From Verrucomicrobiota bacterium (GTDB taxonomy: Bacteria; Verrucomicrobiota; Verrucomicrobiia; Opitutales; UBA953), in assembly GCA_026397955.1 (NCBI GenBank), contig JAPLTV010000024.1, positions 1 through 46,855 on the forward strand: a stretch of DNA of 46,855 nucleotides. The letters run 5' to 3'. Shown here piece after piece: positions 8,453 to 18,514 of the stretch. The notes below the pieces were generated by a model. That model was given only the letters and a program-made list of their open reading frames with translations, ran no database searches and had not been told where the DNA came from. Within the stretch, counting starts at the first letter, position 1. Each line of letters starts with the position of its first letter. The position numbers were made by a program, and so were the translations under genes.

Positions 8453-9502
8453 TTACTTCTTCCAGACGACCTTGGACGGCTCGATGACGCTCGTCTTGTC
8501 GAGGGTCGGGAAGCCTTCCGGGACGGGCAGGGTGACCTTGCCGGTCGCGGCCCATTCGGTGGAGCGGGCAAGGATGGTCTGGAAGCCCACGCAATGCAGG
8601 GCGTCGAAGGAGTTGTCGCCGACCCAGATGTGGCCCATCGAGGTCGTCACGACGCGGCCCTTGTTGAACGGGGCGTACCAGACCATCGGCTCATGCATGT
8701 CGGTGCCGCCGGTGTCGGGCTTGGAGTAGGAGCTCGAGAGCACGTGCATGTGGTCGGCGCTGCCGCGCATGCGACCGTAGAGTTCGTCGGTGGCATGGAG
8801 CCATTCGGCGGGGAGGCCCTGCATGATCGGGTGGGCGGCGTCGCGGGTCTTGAGCGTGAAGATATGCTTGGAGCCGTGGCCGGAGCCGAAGCCCTTGGTC
8901 GTGATCTTCTCGTCAGCATCGACAAGCGCGACGGCCTTGCCGGTCTTGTCGTCGACCGCGATACGGCTCGCGAATTTTCCGTCGCGCCAGCCACAGCAGA
9001 TCATCTCGTTGAAATTATCCCAGCCCGTGAAGGCGTTGTTGGCCGCGTGGACGTTGACGAGTCCGCCGCCGTTCATGACGAACTCCGTGAAGGAGTCCTT
9101 CATCGCGGTACCCCATTCTGGGCCGTTGTAGTTGTTCACGATGACCTGGTGGTCGGCGAACTTCGGGGACCACTGTTCCCATTCGGCGGCGTGGGCCAGC
9201 TTGAAGGCGGCTTCTTCGGCGTTCCATTCCTTCATCGCGGCGTCGAAGGCTTTCTTCGCGGCAGCGTCGCCGGCCTTCGGCTTGCCCGGCTTGGCCTTGG
9301 CGAAGGCGGCGGGAGCAGTGGCGACCGTCACGGTAAAGCGACCCGTGGCTTCGAGGGTGGCCTTGCAGGACTCGGTCGTGCGGAGCCAGTCGTGATTGTT
9401 GCGTCCGTCGAGGATGAGGACGCGGATCTTCTCGGCGGCGCCGAGGGGCAGGGCCAGGAGGGCGAGCAGGCAGAGCAGCCCGAGCTTGTGCAGGGTTTTC
9501 AT
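8453..9502 (-). CDS. Secreted ThuA-like domain protein
   Basis: A 349-residue ThuA-type protein (class I glutamine amidotransferase-like fold) with a Sec signal peptide of about 22 residues ending LPLGAAEK. The domain starts with KIRVLILDGRNNHDW and continues through LVNVHAANNAFTGW and DELYGR, with GHIWVGD and GFQTILARSTEW near the end. ThuA was named from a rhizobial trehalose-utilisation locus, but the biochemistry of secreted relatives is not settled. An Ala/Lys-rich helical insertion lies at about 67-115. I chose the ATG at 9502 because it begins the signal peptide; an open frame continues upstream to 9868 but overlaps yifB. Confidence 0.87.
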   Translation of the reverse strand: MKTLHKLGLLCLLALLALPLGAAEKIRVLILDGRNNHDWLRTTESCKATLEATGRFTVTVATAPAAFAKAKPGKPKAGDAAAKKAFDAAMKEWNAEEAAFKLAHAAEWEQWSPKFADHQVIVNNYNGPEWGTAMKDSFTEFVMNGGGLVNVHAANNAFTGWDNFNEMICCGWRDGKFASRIAVDDKTGKAVALVDADEKITTKGFGSGHGSKHIFTLKTRDAAHPIMQGLPAEWLHATDELYGRMRGSADHMHVLSSSYSKPDTGGTDMHEPMVWYAPFNKGRVVTTSMGHIWVGDNSFDALHCVGFQTILARSTEWAATGKVTLPVPEGFPTLDKTSVIEPSKVVWKK

Positions 9503-9548
9503 GGGGAGGGCCTCATTGGAGGCATTTCCTGAGGGTGGGCGAGCGTTT

Positions 9549-11072
9549 TCAGTTTCGGTCCAACGAACGGTAGTGGATGGCCTCCAATAGGTGGGCGGTA
9601 GCGATACGTTCGGCCCCCGCGAGGTCGGCGATCGTGCGGGCGACGCGCAGGATACGGTCATAGGCCCGGGCGGAAAGCCCCAGCTTCTCCATCGCCTGCT
9701 GGAGGAGGTCGCCCTGGGCTTTTTCCAGCGCGCAATACTCGCGCAATTCTCGCCCGCCAAGGAGTGCGTTGCACCCGCCCGTCCGTCCGCCGAAGCGCAG
9801 CCGTTGTTGGGCACGGGCCGCTTCGACGCGCCGGCGGATGGCGGCGGAGGCTTCGCCAGGGGCCGCATCGCGGAGTTCTTCTAAGGTGAGTGCGGGCGCT
9901 TCGACCTGGATGTCGATGCGATCGAGCAGAGGGCCCGAAATCTTGCCGCGGTATTTACGCACCTGCATCGGCGAGCAGCGGCATTCGCGTCGGCGGTCGC
10001 CGAGGTGTCCGCACGGACAAGGGTTCATCGCCGCCACAAGCATCAGTCGCGAGGGCAGGGTGACCTTCGCCGCGGCGCGGGAGACGGTGACCTGGCCGTC
10101 CTCGAGCGGTTGACGCAAGACCTCGAGCGCCGAGCGACGGAACTCCGGGAGTTCGTCCAGAAAGAGCACGCCGAGGTGCGCGAGCGAGACTTCGCCGGGG
10201 CCGGGGATGCTGCCGCCGCCGATGAGCCCGATGTCACTGATCGTGTGGTGTGGTGAACGAAATGGCCTCTGCCAGCCGCGCCGGGCGTCAGCGAGCCCCA
10301 TGCCCGCGGCTGAGTGCACGCCGAGGATCTCGAGGAATTCTTCCGCGTCGGGTGCGGGCAGGATTGTCGGGATCCTTTTCGCGATGAGCGATTTGCCCGA
10401 GCCAGGCGGGCCAATCATGAGCAGGTTGTGTCCGCCGGCCGCGGCGACTTCGACCGCCCGGCGGATGGCGGCTTGTCCTTTGACCTCGGCGAAGTCGGGC
10501 TGGCCTTCGGCCGATGCGGCCTCGGGCGCGTGCTTGGGCGTCAATGGTTCGACCTTCGCTTCGCCGGTAAGGAAGCGGAGCGCACCGTCGAGCGTGTCGG
10601 CTGGGATGGCTTCGATGCCGCCGACCAGCGAGGCTTCTTCGGCCGAGGCCCGTGGTAGGATGACGCCCCGCAAGCCGGTCTTGCGTGCGAGAATCGCCAT
10701 CGCCACGCCTCCACGGAGGGGACGGGTCGCTCCGCTTAGGCCAAGTTCGCCGGCGATGAGGTAGTGTTGCAGGAACGTTCGATCCAGTTGCCCCGTCGAA
10801 GCGGCGATGCCGAGTGCGATGGGCAGGTCATAGATCGCGCCTTCCTTCTTTAGGTCACCGGGTGCGAGATTGATGGTCGTGCGCGTCTCCGGCAGCCGGA
10901 GCCCGCTGTTCTGCAAGGCTGACTGCACCCGCTCCTCGGATTCTTTGACCGCCGCATCAGGCAGTCCCACTAGCCAGAGCCCGTTCTCGCCGAGCTCACC
11001 GGTGTTGACCTCGATCTCCACGGGGACGGCCTCGACGCCGACCAAGGCGGCGGAACGGATGACGGAGAGCAT
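9549..11072 (-). CDS. comM: YifB/ComM-family AAA+ magnesium-chelatase-like protein
   Basis: A 507-residue AAA+ ATPase of the YifB/ComM family. ComM is known as a branch-migration helicase that assists integration of DNA during natural transformation; related proteins are widespread and also present in bacteria not known to be competent. The N-terminal ChlI-like domain begins [12 protein letters not shown], followed by [14 protein letters not shown] and [10 protein letters not shown]-type sequence. Walker A GPPGSGKS is at 221-228 and Walker [10 protein letters not shown] follows. A Cys cluster, [10 protein letters not shown] then RECRC, is typical of the family. The last helix bundle ends with [13 protein letters not shown]. 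Forty-six bases lie between its stop and the ThuA-like start on the same strand. Confidence 0.92.
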   Translation of the reverse strand: MLSVIRSAALVGVEAVPVEIEVNTGELGENGLWLVGLPDAAVKESEERVQSALQNSGLRLPETRTTINLAPGDLKKEGAIYDLPIALGIAASTGQLDRTFLQHYLIAGELGLSGATRPLRGGVAMAILARKTGLRGVILPRASAEEASLVGGIEAIPADTLDGALRFLTGEAKVEPLTPKHAPEAASAEGQPDFAEVKGQAAIRRAVEVAAAGGHNLLMIGPPGSGKSLIAKRIPTILPAPDAEEFLEILGVHSAAGMGLADARRGWQRPFRSPHHTISDIGLIGGGSIPGPGEVSLAHLGVLFLDELPEFRRSALEVLRQPLEDGQVTVSRAAAKVTLPSRLMLVAAMNPCPCGHLGDRRRECRCSPMQVRKYRGKISGPLLDRIDIQVEAPALTLEELRDAAPGEASAAIRRRVEAARAQQRLRFGGRTGGCNALLGGRELREYCALEKAQGDLLQQAMEKLGLSARAYDRILRVARTIADLAGAERIATAHLLEAIHYRSLDRN

Positions 11073-11207
11073 CCAGCAGGGCAGGATTAAACGATGGGTG
11101 TCACAATCCTCGACGCTTGGGGCCTAAATCTCAGCAAAAGTGCCTATTGCTAGGTAGTTTACCTTGGCAACCCTTCGTGGCTTCGGCTGTCATAATGACT
11201 GCCTTTC

Positions 11208-13697
11208 ATGACTCTCCGTCTTGTCTTCCTTAGCCTCGTCCTTCTTCCCCTAGGTTCCGCGGGGGCGCCCCCGCCGTTTCTCGAGAAGAACTGCGTCGAG
11301 TGCCATGACGCCGACGCCAAGAAAGGTGGCCTAGATCTGACGGCCCTCAAGGCCGACCTGACCGATGCCAAGTCCTTCGAGACCTGGGTGAAGATCTTTG
11401 ACCGGACCGCCAGTGGCGAGATGCCACCCAAGAAGAAGGCGCGCCCGGATGTCGCACAGCAGTCGGCCTATCTCGGCGATCTCTCCGCGTTGCTCGTCCG
11501 TCAAGATTCGGCCCGCAACGTCACCCAGGGTCGTACGGTCGAACGACGCATGAACCGTTTCGAATACGAGAACGCCGTGCGCGACCTCCTGCAGGCTCCG
11601 TGGCTCGACCTGAAGGAGACCCTGCCAGAGGACACCGATGCGTTCCGCTTCAATAAGACCGGTCAGGCGCTCGACGTCTCGCACGTCCAGTTGCAGCGCT
11701 ATCTGACCGCCGCCGAAGATGGCCTGCGGTCCGCCTTCGTCTCTTCCGTCGAGAAACCCGACGCCTCGCCGAAGCGCTACTATGCCCGCCAGCAGGGTAG
11801 CTACACCGGCAAGATGAAATTCTCGGAATTCAATACGTCTCCCGAACGCGCTACCTTCCCGACGCTGGGCTTTGCGGGCCAGCCGGATGTCCGCCGGGGT
11901 GACGCTAAGATTTCCGTCGGTAAGGCTGACCCTAAGCTCCGTGATGAAGAGGGTGTGGGTGTCGTGCATGGTGCCTACGAGCCGGTGGAGCCTAATTTTT
12001 CGACCTTCCGGGCGCCGACCTCGGGACGCTATAAGCTCAAGCTCTGCGGCCATTCCGTCTGGGTCGGGCCGGGCAAGCAGGTCGGCAAGGCTCCAGCCCG
12101 CTGGTATATTCCGGACCTCGATGATATCTCCAAAGGCCATCGCCCTGAGCCAGTAACGGTCTATGCGCTGATGCACCCGCGTATCCTGCGTCGCATTGGT
12201 AACGTCGACTTCAATCCGGACGTGACCGTCAACGACCTCGATGTCGTCCTCAAGGCCGGTGAGACCATCCAGATCGACACTGTCCGTTTCTATCGCTCCC
12301 GCCCGGGCGCCAGCCGCGCGCAGAATCCCTTGGCGACCCCGGAAGGGCAGCCTGGCTTGGTGATGCGCTGGATCGAGGTCGAAGGACCGCTCGCGCCGCA
12401 GTGGCCGGCCGCGCCCTACGCCGTGATGTTCGACGCTCTGCCGACGAAGCCCGTCGTGGGTTCGCCCCTCCGCTTCGAGGTCGTGACGAAGGATGCGCCG
12501 AAGGACGCCGAACGCCTGCTGCGTCGCTTCGTGAAGCAAGCCTATCGCACACCGGTCTCGCCGCAGGAAGAGATCCGCTTCCTCCCTGTTATCCTCGGCG
12601 CGATCAAGTCGGGCAGCACCTTCGCCGAGGCCATGTTGACCGGCTACACCGCCGTACTGTGCTCGCCTTCCTATCTCTATCTCCAGGAGAAGCCCGGTCG
12701 CCTGGATGACCACGCCTTGGCCGCCCGCCTGGCCTATTTCCTGTGGAATTCCCCGCCCGATGAACAGCTTCGCTCGCTAGCCGCCGCCGGTACATTGCAT
12801 GAACCCAAGACCCTGCGGGCGCAGACGGAACGGCTTCTCGCCGACCCTCGCTCCGCCCGGTTCGTCGACACCTTCACCGACTACTGGCTCGACCTGCGCA
12901 AGGCCGGCGCCAACGACCCGGACAACCTCCTGTATCCGGATTACTACCTCGACGACCATCTCGTCGAATCGGCCCGCGATGAAAGCCACGCCACCTTCGC
13001 CGAACTGATTCGCGGCAATCTGCCCGTGCGCAATATCGTCGACGCCGACTTCGTCTTCGTGAACGAACGCCGCGGGGGCTTCATGACGCAGGCTGCCGTG
13101 CTCAAGGTTACCGCCAATGGTACGACGACTTCGCCCGTCATCCGCGGGGCTTGGATTATGGAACGCATCCTCGGTCGCAAGCCCCCGCCCCCGCCCGCCA
13201 GCGTGCCGGCGGTCGAGCCCGACACCCGCGGCGCCGTCACGATTCGTCAGCAGCTTGCGAAGCACCGCACATTGGAGTCCTGTTCTTCCTGCCATACCAA
13301 GATCGACCCACCTGGCTTCGCGCTGGAGAGTTTCGATGTCATGGGCGGCTTCCGCGAACGCTATCGCGCTCTCGATGGCAAGACCCCGGAGCTCGGCATC
13401 GGCAAGAACGGACAAAAGTATGCCTTCCATAACGCCTTGCCGATCGAGACCTACGGCGAACTCGACGGTAAGAAGTTCAAGGACATCCGCGAATTTAAGA
13501 AGATCGTCGCCGCCGATGAGCGTCAGCTCGCGCGCAATATCGTCGGACAGTTAGCCGTCTTCGCCACTGGCGCGCCCGTCGGGTTCTCGGATCGTCCGAA
13601 GGTCGAGGCCCTCCTCGATCAGGCCAAGGACGGCCATTACGGCGTCCGTGATCTCGTCCACGGGCTTGTCTCCAGCGACCTATTCCTTAACAAGTAA
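11208..13697 (+). CDS. Secreted DUF1592-family cytochrome-domain protein (DUF1587/1592/1588/1585)
   Basis: An 829-residue exported protein of a type expanded in Planctomycetota and Verrucomicrobiota. A signal peptide of about 20 residues is followed by a cytochrome-like segment with a CVECH haem-binding motif (C29, C32, H33). The middle carries DUF1587-like ([16 protein letters not shown]) and DUF1592-like ([22 protein letters not shown]) sequence. The end carries DUF1588/DUF1585-like sequence, with a second CxxCH, CSSCH, near residue 692. The function of these proteins is not established; a redox role in the periplasm is inferred from the haem motifs. It forms a pair with the DUF1552 gene 11 bases downstream, an arrangement that is standard for the family. 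Confidence 0.92.
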   Translation: MTLRLVFLSLVLLPLGSAGAPPPFLEKNCVECHDADAKKGGLDLTALKADLTDAKSFETWVKIFDRTASGEMPPKKKARPDVAQQSAYLGDLSALLVRQDSARNVTQGRTVERRMNRFEYENAVRDLLQAPWLDLKETLPEDTDAFRFNKTGQALDVSHVQLQRYLTAAEDGLRSAFVSSVEKPDASPKRYYARQQGSYTGKMKFSEFNTSPERATFPTLGFAGQPDVRRGDAKISVGKADPKLRDEEGVGVVHGAYEPVEPNFSTFRAPTSGRYKLKLCGHSVWVGPGKQVGKAPARWYIPDLDDISKGHRPEPVTVYALMHPRILRRIGNVDFNPDVTVNDLDVVLKAGETIQIDTVRFYRSRPGASRAQNPLATPEGQPGLVMRWIEVEGPLAPQWPAAPYAVMFDALPTKPVVGSPLRFEVVTKDAPKDAERLLRRFVKQAYRTPVSPQEEIRFLPVILGAIKSGSTFAEAMLTGYTAVLCSPSYLYLQEKPGRLDDHALAARLAYFLWNSPPDEQLRSLAAAGTLHEPKTLRAQTERLLADPRSARFVDTFTDYWLDLRKAGANDPDNLLYPDYYLDDHLVESARDESHATFAELIRGNLPVRNIVDADFVFVNERRGGFMTQAAVLKVTANGTTTSPVIRGAWIMERILGRKPPPPPASVPAVEPDTRGAVTIRQQLAKHRTLESCSSCHTKIDPPGFALESFDVMGGFRERYRALDGKTPELGIGKNGQKYAFHNALPIETYGELDGKKFKDIREFKKIVAADERQLARNIVGQLAVFATGAPVGFSDRPKVEALLDQAKDGHYGVRDLVHGLVSSDLFLNK

Positions 13698-13708
13698 TCA
13701 CATACCCC

Positions 13709-15046
13709 ATGTCTTCTTCCCTGAACCCGGCCAACACGCCTTACGTCGCCTTCAGGCGCTCCGTCTCGCGCCGTCGCTTCCTCGCCGGTACCGGCGTGCT
13801 GCTCGCGCTCCCGATGCTCGATGCGATGACCCCGGCCTTCGCCGCCGCTGTCCCGTCCGCGACCAAGCCCCGCCGCATGCTGGGCATCTGCAATAACCTT
13901 GGTCTGGTCCCTGACTACTTCTTCCCGACGGGCAAGGGTAAGGACTACAAGGCTTCGCCGTACCTCGAGCTCCTGCAGGCCCACCGCAAGGACTTCAGCG
14001 TCTTCTCCGGCGTCTCGCACCCCGATGTCGACGGCGGCCACCCGGCGGACAATTGCTTCCTGACCGCGGCTCCGCACCCGAGCAGCGGCGGCTTCCGTAA
14101 CACGATCTCGCTCGACCAGTTCATGGCCGAGCGCATCGGCCACCTGACGCGCTTCCCGGCGATGACCCTTGGCGTCAATTGCGCCCGCGGTTTGCGTAGT
14201 CTTTCTTGGACAGCTGGTGGCGTGATGATTCCGACTGAAGAGAAGGCCTCGGAGGTCTTCCGTAAAATGTTCATGGGCGGTTCCGCCACGGAAGTGCTGG
14301 CCCAGGAGCGTCGCCTCCAGCTCGGCCAGAGCATCCTCGACGCCGTGGGCGGCCAGGCGGGCGAGCTCCGCCGCTCCATGGGCGCGCAAGACCGCGATCG
14401 TCTCGACCAGTACTTCACCAGCGTCCGCGAACTCGAACAGCGTATGCAGATGTCGAAGGAGTGGGAAAAGAAGCCCCGTCCGGTCGCCAAGACCTCCACT
14501 CCGCTCGACCCGAGCAGCCCCAAGGAGTACATGGACAAGGTTCGCCTAATGTACGACATGGCTCGCTTGTGCTTTGAGACCGATTCCTCCCGTGCCGTGA
14601 CCCTCATGCTGGACAGCGTGAACACGCCCGCCCTGGACATCGACCACGTCCATACGACGACCGACGGCTACCACAGCCTCTCGCACCACGGCAAGTCGGC
14701 CAAGAAGCTTTCGCAACTCAAGGACATCGACAGCATGCACATGCGCCTGCTCGCGAAGCTGATGGAAGACCTCAAGACCTCGAAGGAAGACGGTGCGCCG
14801 CTCCTCGACCGTACGATGATCCTCTATGGAAGTAATTTCGGCAACGCCAACGCCCACACGACGACCAACATGCCGACCCTCCTGATGGGCGGCGGCTTCA
14901 ATCACGGCCAGCACCATGCATTTGATACCGAGCGCAATTATCCGCTGCCGAATCTGTTTGTCTCGATGCTCCAGCGCATGGGCATTGATGCCGACAAGTT
15001 CGCCTCGTCGACCGGTTCGATGCGCGGACTGAACCTCGTCGGCTAA
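13709..15046 (+). CDS. Tat-exported DUF1552 protein
   Basis: A 445-residue DUF1552 protein. The N-terminus carries a twin-arginine signal: SRRRFLAG at residues 20-27, then a modest hydrophobic stretch ending near AFAAA. This predicts export in folded form by the Tat system, whose TatC gene is in the same window. Mature sequence includes [30 protein letters not shown] and [13 protein letters not shown], with several His/Asp positions like those of sulfatase or phosphatase-fold proteins; the family's reaction is unknown. It is co-transcribed with the DUF1592 gene, suggesting the two products work together outside the cytoplasm. Confidence 0.92.
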   Translation: MSSSLNPANTPYVAFRRSVSRRRFLAGTGVLLALPMLDAMTPAFAAAVPSATKPRRMLGICNNLGLVPDYFFPTGKGKDYKASPYLELLQAHRKDFSVFSGVSHPDVDGGHPADNCFLTAAPHPSSGGFRNTISLDQFMAERIGHLTRFPAMTLGVNCARGLRSLSWTAGGVMIPTEEKASEVFRKMFMGGSATEVLAQERRLQLGQSILDAVGGQAGELRRSMGAQDRDRLDQYFTSVRELEQRMQMSKEWEKKPRPVAKTSTPLDPSSPKEYMDKVRLMYDMARLCFETDSSRAVTLMLDSVNTPALDIDHVHTTTDGYHSLSHHGKSAKKLSQLKDIDSMHMRLLAKLMEDLKTSKEDGAPLLDRTMILYGSNFGNANAHTTTNMPTLLMGGGFNHGQHHAFDTERNYPLPNLFVSMLQRMGIDADKFASSTGSMRGLNLVG

Positions 15047-15058
15047 GGCCGGCCGGGC

Positions 15059-17635
15059 TTACTCGTCGTCGTCATCGTCCCCGGCTTCGGGGTCGATCTG
15101 CAGGCCGAGGGCTTTGAGGCCCTTGCCATGCGCGCCCATGAATTCGCGAGGGTAGCGTTCGCCCGGTCGGGTCTGCGCCCAGATGGCGCGGTTGAGGGTG
15201 TCGTCGTCAATCCGGTCGGGGCCGCTGAAATCTAAAGCCTCGAACTGCGCGGTCAGGCGATCGTCGCCGACGGAGAAGGGCGGCCAGAAACCTGTCTTCT
15301 TGGGAGCGGGCGGGCGCTTCTCGTTGAGTTTCTGCTTCGGCGTCAGAGCGGCGTAGGGCGTGAGGTCCGCCTGGGTGGTGAAGCAATCTTCCATCGTCGT
15401 GGAGGCGGCGACGACCTGGTTCATTGGGGGCATGCCCAGGATGCGGCAGATCGTGTGCAGCACCGAGGTCTGGTTGTAGAACTTGCTGATGAGAGCGCCC
15501 TTCTTGGCGTAGGGGCTGACCACGAGACAGAACGAGCGATGGCCGTCGACGTGGTCGCCGCCGGTCTGCGGGTCGTCTTCGTTCACGAAGATGGCCATGT
15601 CCTTCCAGAAACGGCTCTTCGAAAGACCTTCGATGACGCGCCCGAGCGCGAGGTCGTTGTCCGCGACGTAGGACTTCGCGGTGAGTTCGTTCGCGGTGTG
15701 GTCGTTGGGCAGGTAGATGATCGTGAGGTCCGGGAAGGAGCCTTTCTTTTCTAGCGCGGCGAGGTCCTTCAGGAACACGTCAGCACGCGTCTGGTCGGGG
15801 ATCGCCATGTCCCAGCCCGGATAGCCAGGGCAGCTGTAGCGGCGGAGCGCATCGATGAAGAAGGTGGTCGTGAACGCCGTCTTGCCGCCGCCGTTCTGGC
15901 GGTCGGTGAAGAAGTCGTCGTAAGTCTTGCCTTTGATCTTCGTCAGCTTGTCCATTTCACCGTAGTTACGGAAGGAGCGACCGTGCAGGAGGGCATGGTC
16001 CCAGATGAACCCACAGCCAGCGAAGAAGAGCGAATCCGTGCCGAAATCATAGGCGCAACGGAAGCCGACGCGGTCCTTCTCGCGATAGGGGCCGACGATG
16101 CCTTGGCTGGCCCAGGCGTGGCCGTCGGACGAGTTCACGCCGTTGCAGTAGTAGTTGTCGAGCAGCGGCCACCGTTCGGCGATGGCGTGATGGTTCGGGG
16201 TGACGTCGCGGGGGAAGAGCACGAGTTTCGGCTCAGCGTTGCCGCGCCCGATGTCGCCGAGGACTTGGTCGAACGTACGGTTCTCCTTGATGATGTAGAC
16301 CACGTGCTTGATCGAAGAGGGCTGGCCGACTTCGGCGGGCACCGGCACCGGCGCCGCGGTGGCGGTGGTCGTGCGCGGGCCCTTGGCATAGCGCAGGGCA
16401 TGAGCGAGGTGGGAAGCCGCGCGGGCGCGGGCGTCGTATGCCGCGACGGTCTTGGCGTCGGTCGGTATCGCGACCTTCTGGACGCCGTTGCGGACGTTGG
16501 CCACGTAGAGTTGGCTGTCGCGCACGCGTAGGGCGCCAGGATACCACCCGGACGGAATCAGCTTCGGGGTCGATTTCGGCGTGGCGAGGTCGAGGCAGGC
16601 GATGGCGTTGATGCCGGCGTTGGCAGCGTAGAGCGTCTGGCCGTCCGCCGAGAGCGCGAGGCCGTCGGTCAGCATGCCCCAAGGGAGTTCGTGGTCCGGC
16701 TTGGTGTCCAAGGTCTGGGTGACTTTCCGTTTCGCAGTGTCGACCACGCTCACGCTATCGCCGCCGACGTTGGCCACGAAGAGTCGCTGACGGGGCGAAT
16801 CGAGCAGGATCTCGGACGGATGGAGGCCGACTTCGACCCGACCGGTTTCGCGGAGCGTAGTGCCGTCGACGTTGATGAAGCTCAAGGTGCCACGCAGGGG
16901 GATGGTGCGCTTATCGACGGCGACCATCGTGCCGCCAGAGGCCTCGGCGAGTTCTTCGGCGCCGGGAGCGTTACCCCCGAAGTTCGACACGTAGGCGGTC
17001 TTGCCATCAGTCGAGAGTGCAACGCCGTAAGGGCAGACGCCGACGGCGACGGTGCTGACGATTTTACCCTCGGTCAGGTCGACCAGCGCGAGCTGGTTGG
17101 TCATCGAGAGCGCGACGAGGGCGTGCTTGCCGTCGGCCGTGAGCGTGAGGCCGAGCGGGTTCACGTTCTTCGCTCCGCCCGAGACATCGATCGACATGCC
17201 CCAGGCAATCTTGCCGTCGGGGCTCACCGTGGCGCGATAGAGGTGGGTCTTGCCGCCGGAAACAAGCACGGTGGCGCCGTCCTTGGCGACCGCGAGGCCG
17301 TGCATCGAGCCGCCACCCTTTACGATGGGGTAGTCGGCTTTTTGGATGAGCTTCATCGTCGCGGCGTCGAGGCTCGCGAGGACGGTGGTGGTCTTCACCA
17401 GCAGAATTTTTCCACCTTGGGCGAATTCGACCGCGAGCAAGCGTCCGGGGACATCCACCAACTGGCCGACGATGTCGAGCTGCTGGCCGCTGGTGAGCAT
17501 CTTGTTCTCGATCGGCCGTTCGTTCATCCAAGCCTCGTCGCGCACGGGCGCATGGCCGGAGGCGGCGGGCTTGTCGGCGCCGAGAAGCGTCACGGCAGCG
17601 AACAAGGAAAGCAGGGCGGGGCAGGCCAGGGTCAT
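15059..17635 (-). CDS. Secreted YVTN beta-propeller / phosphoesterase fusion
   Basis: An 858-residue exported protein. After a signal peptide ending near LLGADKP, residues about 40-410 are repeated beta-propeller blades of YVTN/YncE type, with repeats such as GVCPYGVALSTDGKTAYVSNF. From about residue 438 a PF04185-type phosphoesterase domain begins with HVVYIIKENRTFDQVLGD, as in bacterial acid phosphatases and phospholipase C, and continues through INEDDPQ-like metal-site sequence (VNEDDPQTGGDHVDGH). The C-terminus ends in a short acidic run (GDDDDDE). It probably removes phosphate from an extracellular ester, the propeller serving as a binding platform; the substrate is unknown. It converges on the DUF1552 gene with 12 bases between stops and is divergent from nagB. 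Confidence 0.88.
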   Translation of the reverse strand: MTLACPALLSLFAAVTLLGADKPAASGHAPVRDEAWMNERPIENKMLTSGQQLDIVGQLVDVPGRLLAVEFAQGGKILLVKTTTVLASLDAATMKLIQKADYPIVKGGGSMHGLAVAKDGATVLVSGGKTHLYRATVSPDGKIAWGMSIDVSGGAKNVNPLGLTLTADGKHALVALSMTNQLALVDLTEGKIVSTVAVGVCPYGVALSTDGKTAYVSNFGGNAPGAEELAEASGGTMVAVDKRTIPLRGTLSFINVDGTTLRETGRVEVGLHPSEILLDSPRQRLFVANVGGDSVSVVDTAKRKVTQTLDTKPDHELPWGMLTDGLALSADGQTLYAANAGINAIACLDLATPKSTPKLIPSGWYPGALRVRDSQLYVANVRNGVQKVAIPTDAKTVAAYDARARAASHLAHALRYAKGPRTTTATAAPVPVPAEVGQPSSIKHVVYIIKENRTFDQVLGDIGRGNAEPKLVLFPRDVTPNHHAIAERWPLLDNYYCNGVNSSDGHAWASQGIVGPYREKDRVGFRCAYDFGTDSLFFAGCGFIWDHALLHGRSFRNYGEMDKLTKIKGKTYDDFFTDRQNGGGKTAFTTTFFIDALRRYSCPGYPGWDMAIPDQTRADVFLKDLAALEKKGSFPDLTIIYLPNDHTANELTAKSYVADNDLALGRVIEGLSKSRFWKDMAIFVNEDDPQTGGDHVDGHRSFCLVVSPYAKKGALISKFYNQTSVLHTICRILGMPPMNQVVAASTTMEDCFTTQADLTPYAALTPKQKLNEKRPPAPKKTGFWPPFSVGDDRLTAQFEALDFSGPDRIDDDTLNRAIWAQTRPGERYPREFMGAHGKGLKALGLQIDPEAGDDDDDE

Positions 17636-17686
17636 GGATGAGCAGTAGGATGGCGCGCTGCAGGGGACAAGCCGTGTCGCAGTTTT

Positions 17687-17708
17687 ATTTGGTCGATACC
17701 TGCCAAAT
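17687..17708. promoter_or_regulatory. Inverted repeat between divergent phosphoesterase and nagB
   Basis: ATTTGG and CCAAAT arms flank ten bases. The element is centred about 73 bases before the nagB start and 63 before the phosphoesterase start. The A/T-rich arms stand out from GC-rich surroundings. A transcription-factor operator for one or both genes is possible; no known factor is recognised. Confidence 0.3.
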
Positions 17709-17770
17709 GCGGCTGGTTCGACGCTTGCTCGTTATGGGCCGACGGACAGAGTCACGGCTCCCCCTTCTCC

Positions 17771-18511
17771 ATGAAAATCCAGAAACTCAAAGATGCCTCC
17801 GCCATGGGCCAAGCCGCCTCCGCGCAGGGCGCCAAGGTGCTGCGCGAGGTGTTGGCCAAGAACGGCCGAGCGAACATCATCGTCGCCACGGGCGCCAGCC
17901 AGTTCGAGACGCTGAAGTGCTTAATCAAGGAGCCGGGTATCGACTGGTCCAAGGTCACTGTTTTTCATCTCGATGAATACGTCGGCATTTCGGAAGCGCA
18001 TGGTGCGAGTTTCCGGAAGTATCTGCGCGAACGCTTCATCAGTCAGCTTCCCTCCCAGCCTGAGTTCGTCCCGGTCGACGGCGACGCCAAGGACTTGGGC
18101 GCTGAGCTCAAGCGCCTGAACGACCGTATCACCGCCTGTCCGATTGACCTCTGCTTCGCCGGCATCGGTGAGAATTCCCACCTCGCCTTCAACGATCCGC
18201 CCGCCGACTTCTCGACCGAATTCCCCTACATAGTGGTAAACCTTGATCACGCCTGTCGTCAGCAGCAGTTCGGCGAAGGCTGGTTCCCGACCTTTGACGA
18301 CGTGCCCAAGCAGGCTGTCTCGATGTCCATCCGTCAGATCATGAAGAGCGCCTGCCTCATTCTCTCCGTACCCGACAAGCGCAAGGCCGCCGCCGTCAAG
18401 GGCACCGTCGAAGGTCCCGTGACGCCGACCTGTCCCGCTTCAATCGTCCAGCAGCACGCCGACTGCACGCTGTATATCGACGCGGCCGCCGCATCGGAAC
18501 TTTCCCGCTGA
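17771..18511 (+). CDS. nagB: NagB-like glucosamine-6-phosphate deaminase homologue
   Basis: A 246-residue NagB/RpiA-fold protein; canonical NagB converts glucosamine-6-phosphate to fructose-6-phosphate and ammonia. HLDEYVGI (residues 66-73) preserves the first catalytic Asp (D68). The second motif reads GIGENSHLAFNDP (131-143) where E. coli has GVGNDGHIAFNEP. The catalytic Asp141 is therefore Asn135, and Glu148 is Asp142, while the ring-opening His (H137) is kept. It may be a divergent deaminase or isomerase. nagA follows after 3 bases and an amidohydrolase gene after that, supporting an amino-sugar pathway. Confidence 0.82.
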   Translation: MKIQKLKDASAMGQAASAQGAKVLREVLAKNGRANIIVATGASQFETLKCLIKEPGIDWSKVTVFHLDEYVGISEAHGASFRKYLRERFISQLPSQPEFVPVDGDAKDLGAELKRLNDRITACPIDLCFAGIGENSHLAFNDPPADFSTEFPYIVVNLDHACRQQQFGEGWFPTFDDVPKQAVSMSIRQIMKSACLILSVPDKRKAAAVKGTVEGPVTPTCPASIVQQHADCTLYIDAAAASELSR

Positions 18512-18514
18512 CCC

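Noticed and set aside
11164-11200. TTGGCA and CATAAT as a promoter for the DUF1592 gene
   Set aside because: The spacing is about 21 bases, outside the normal 16-19 range for a sigma-70 promoter.
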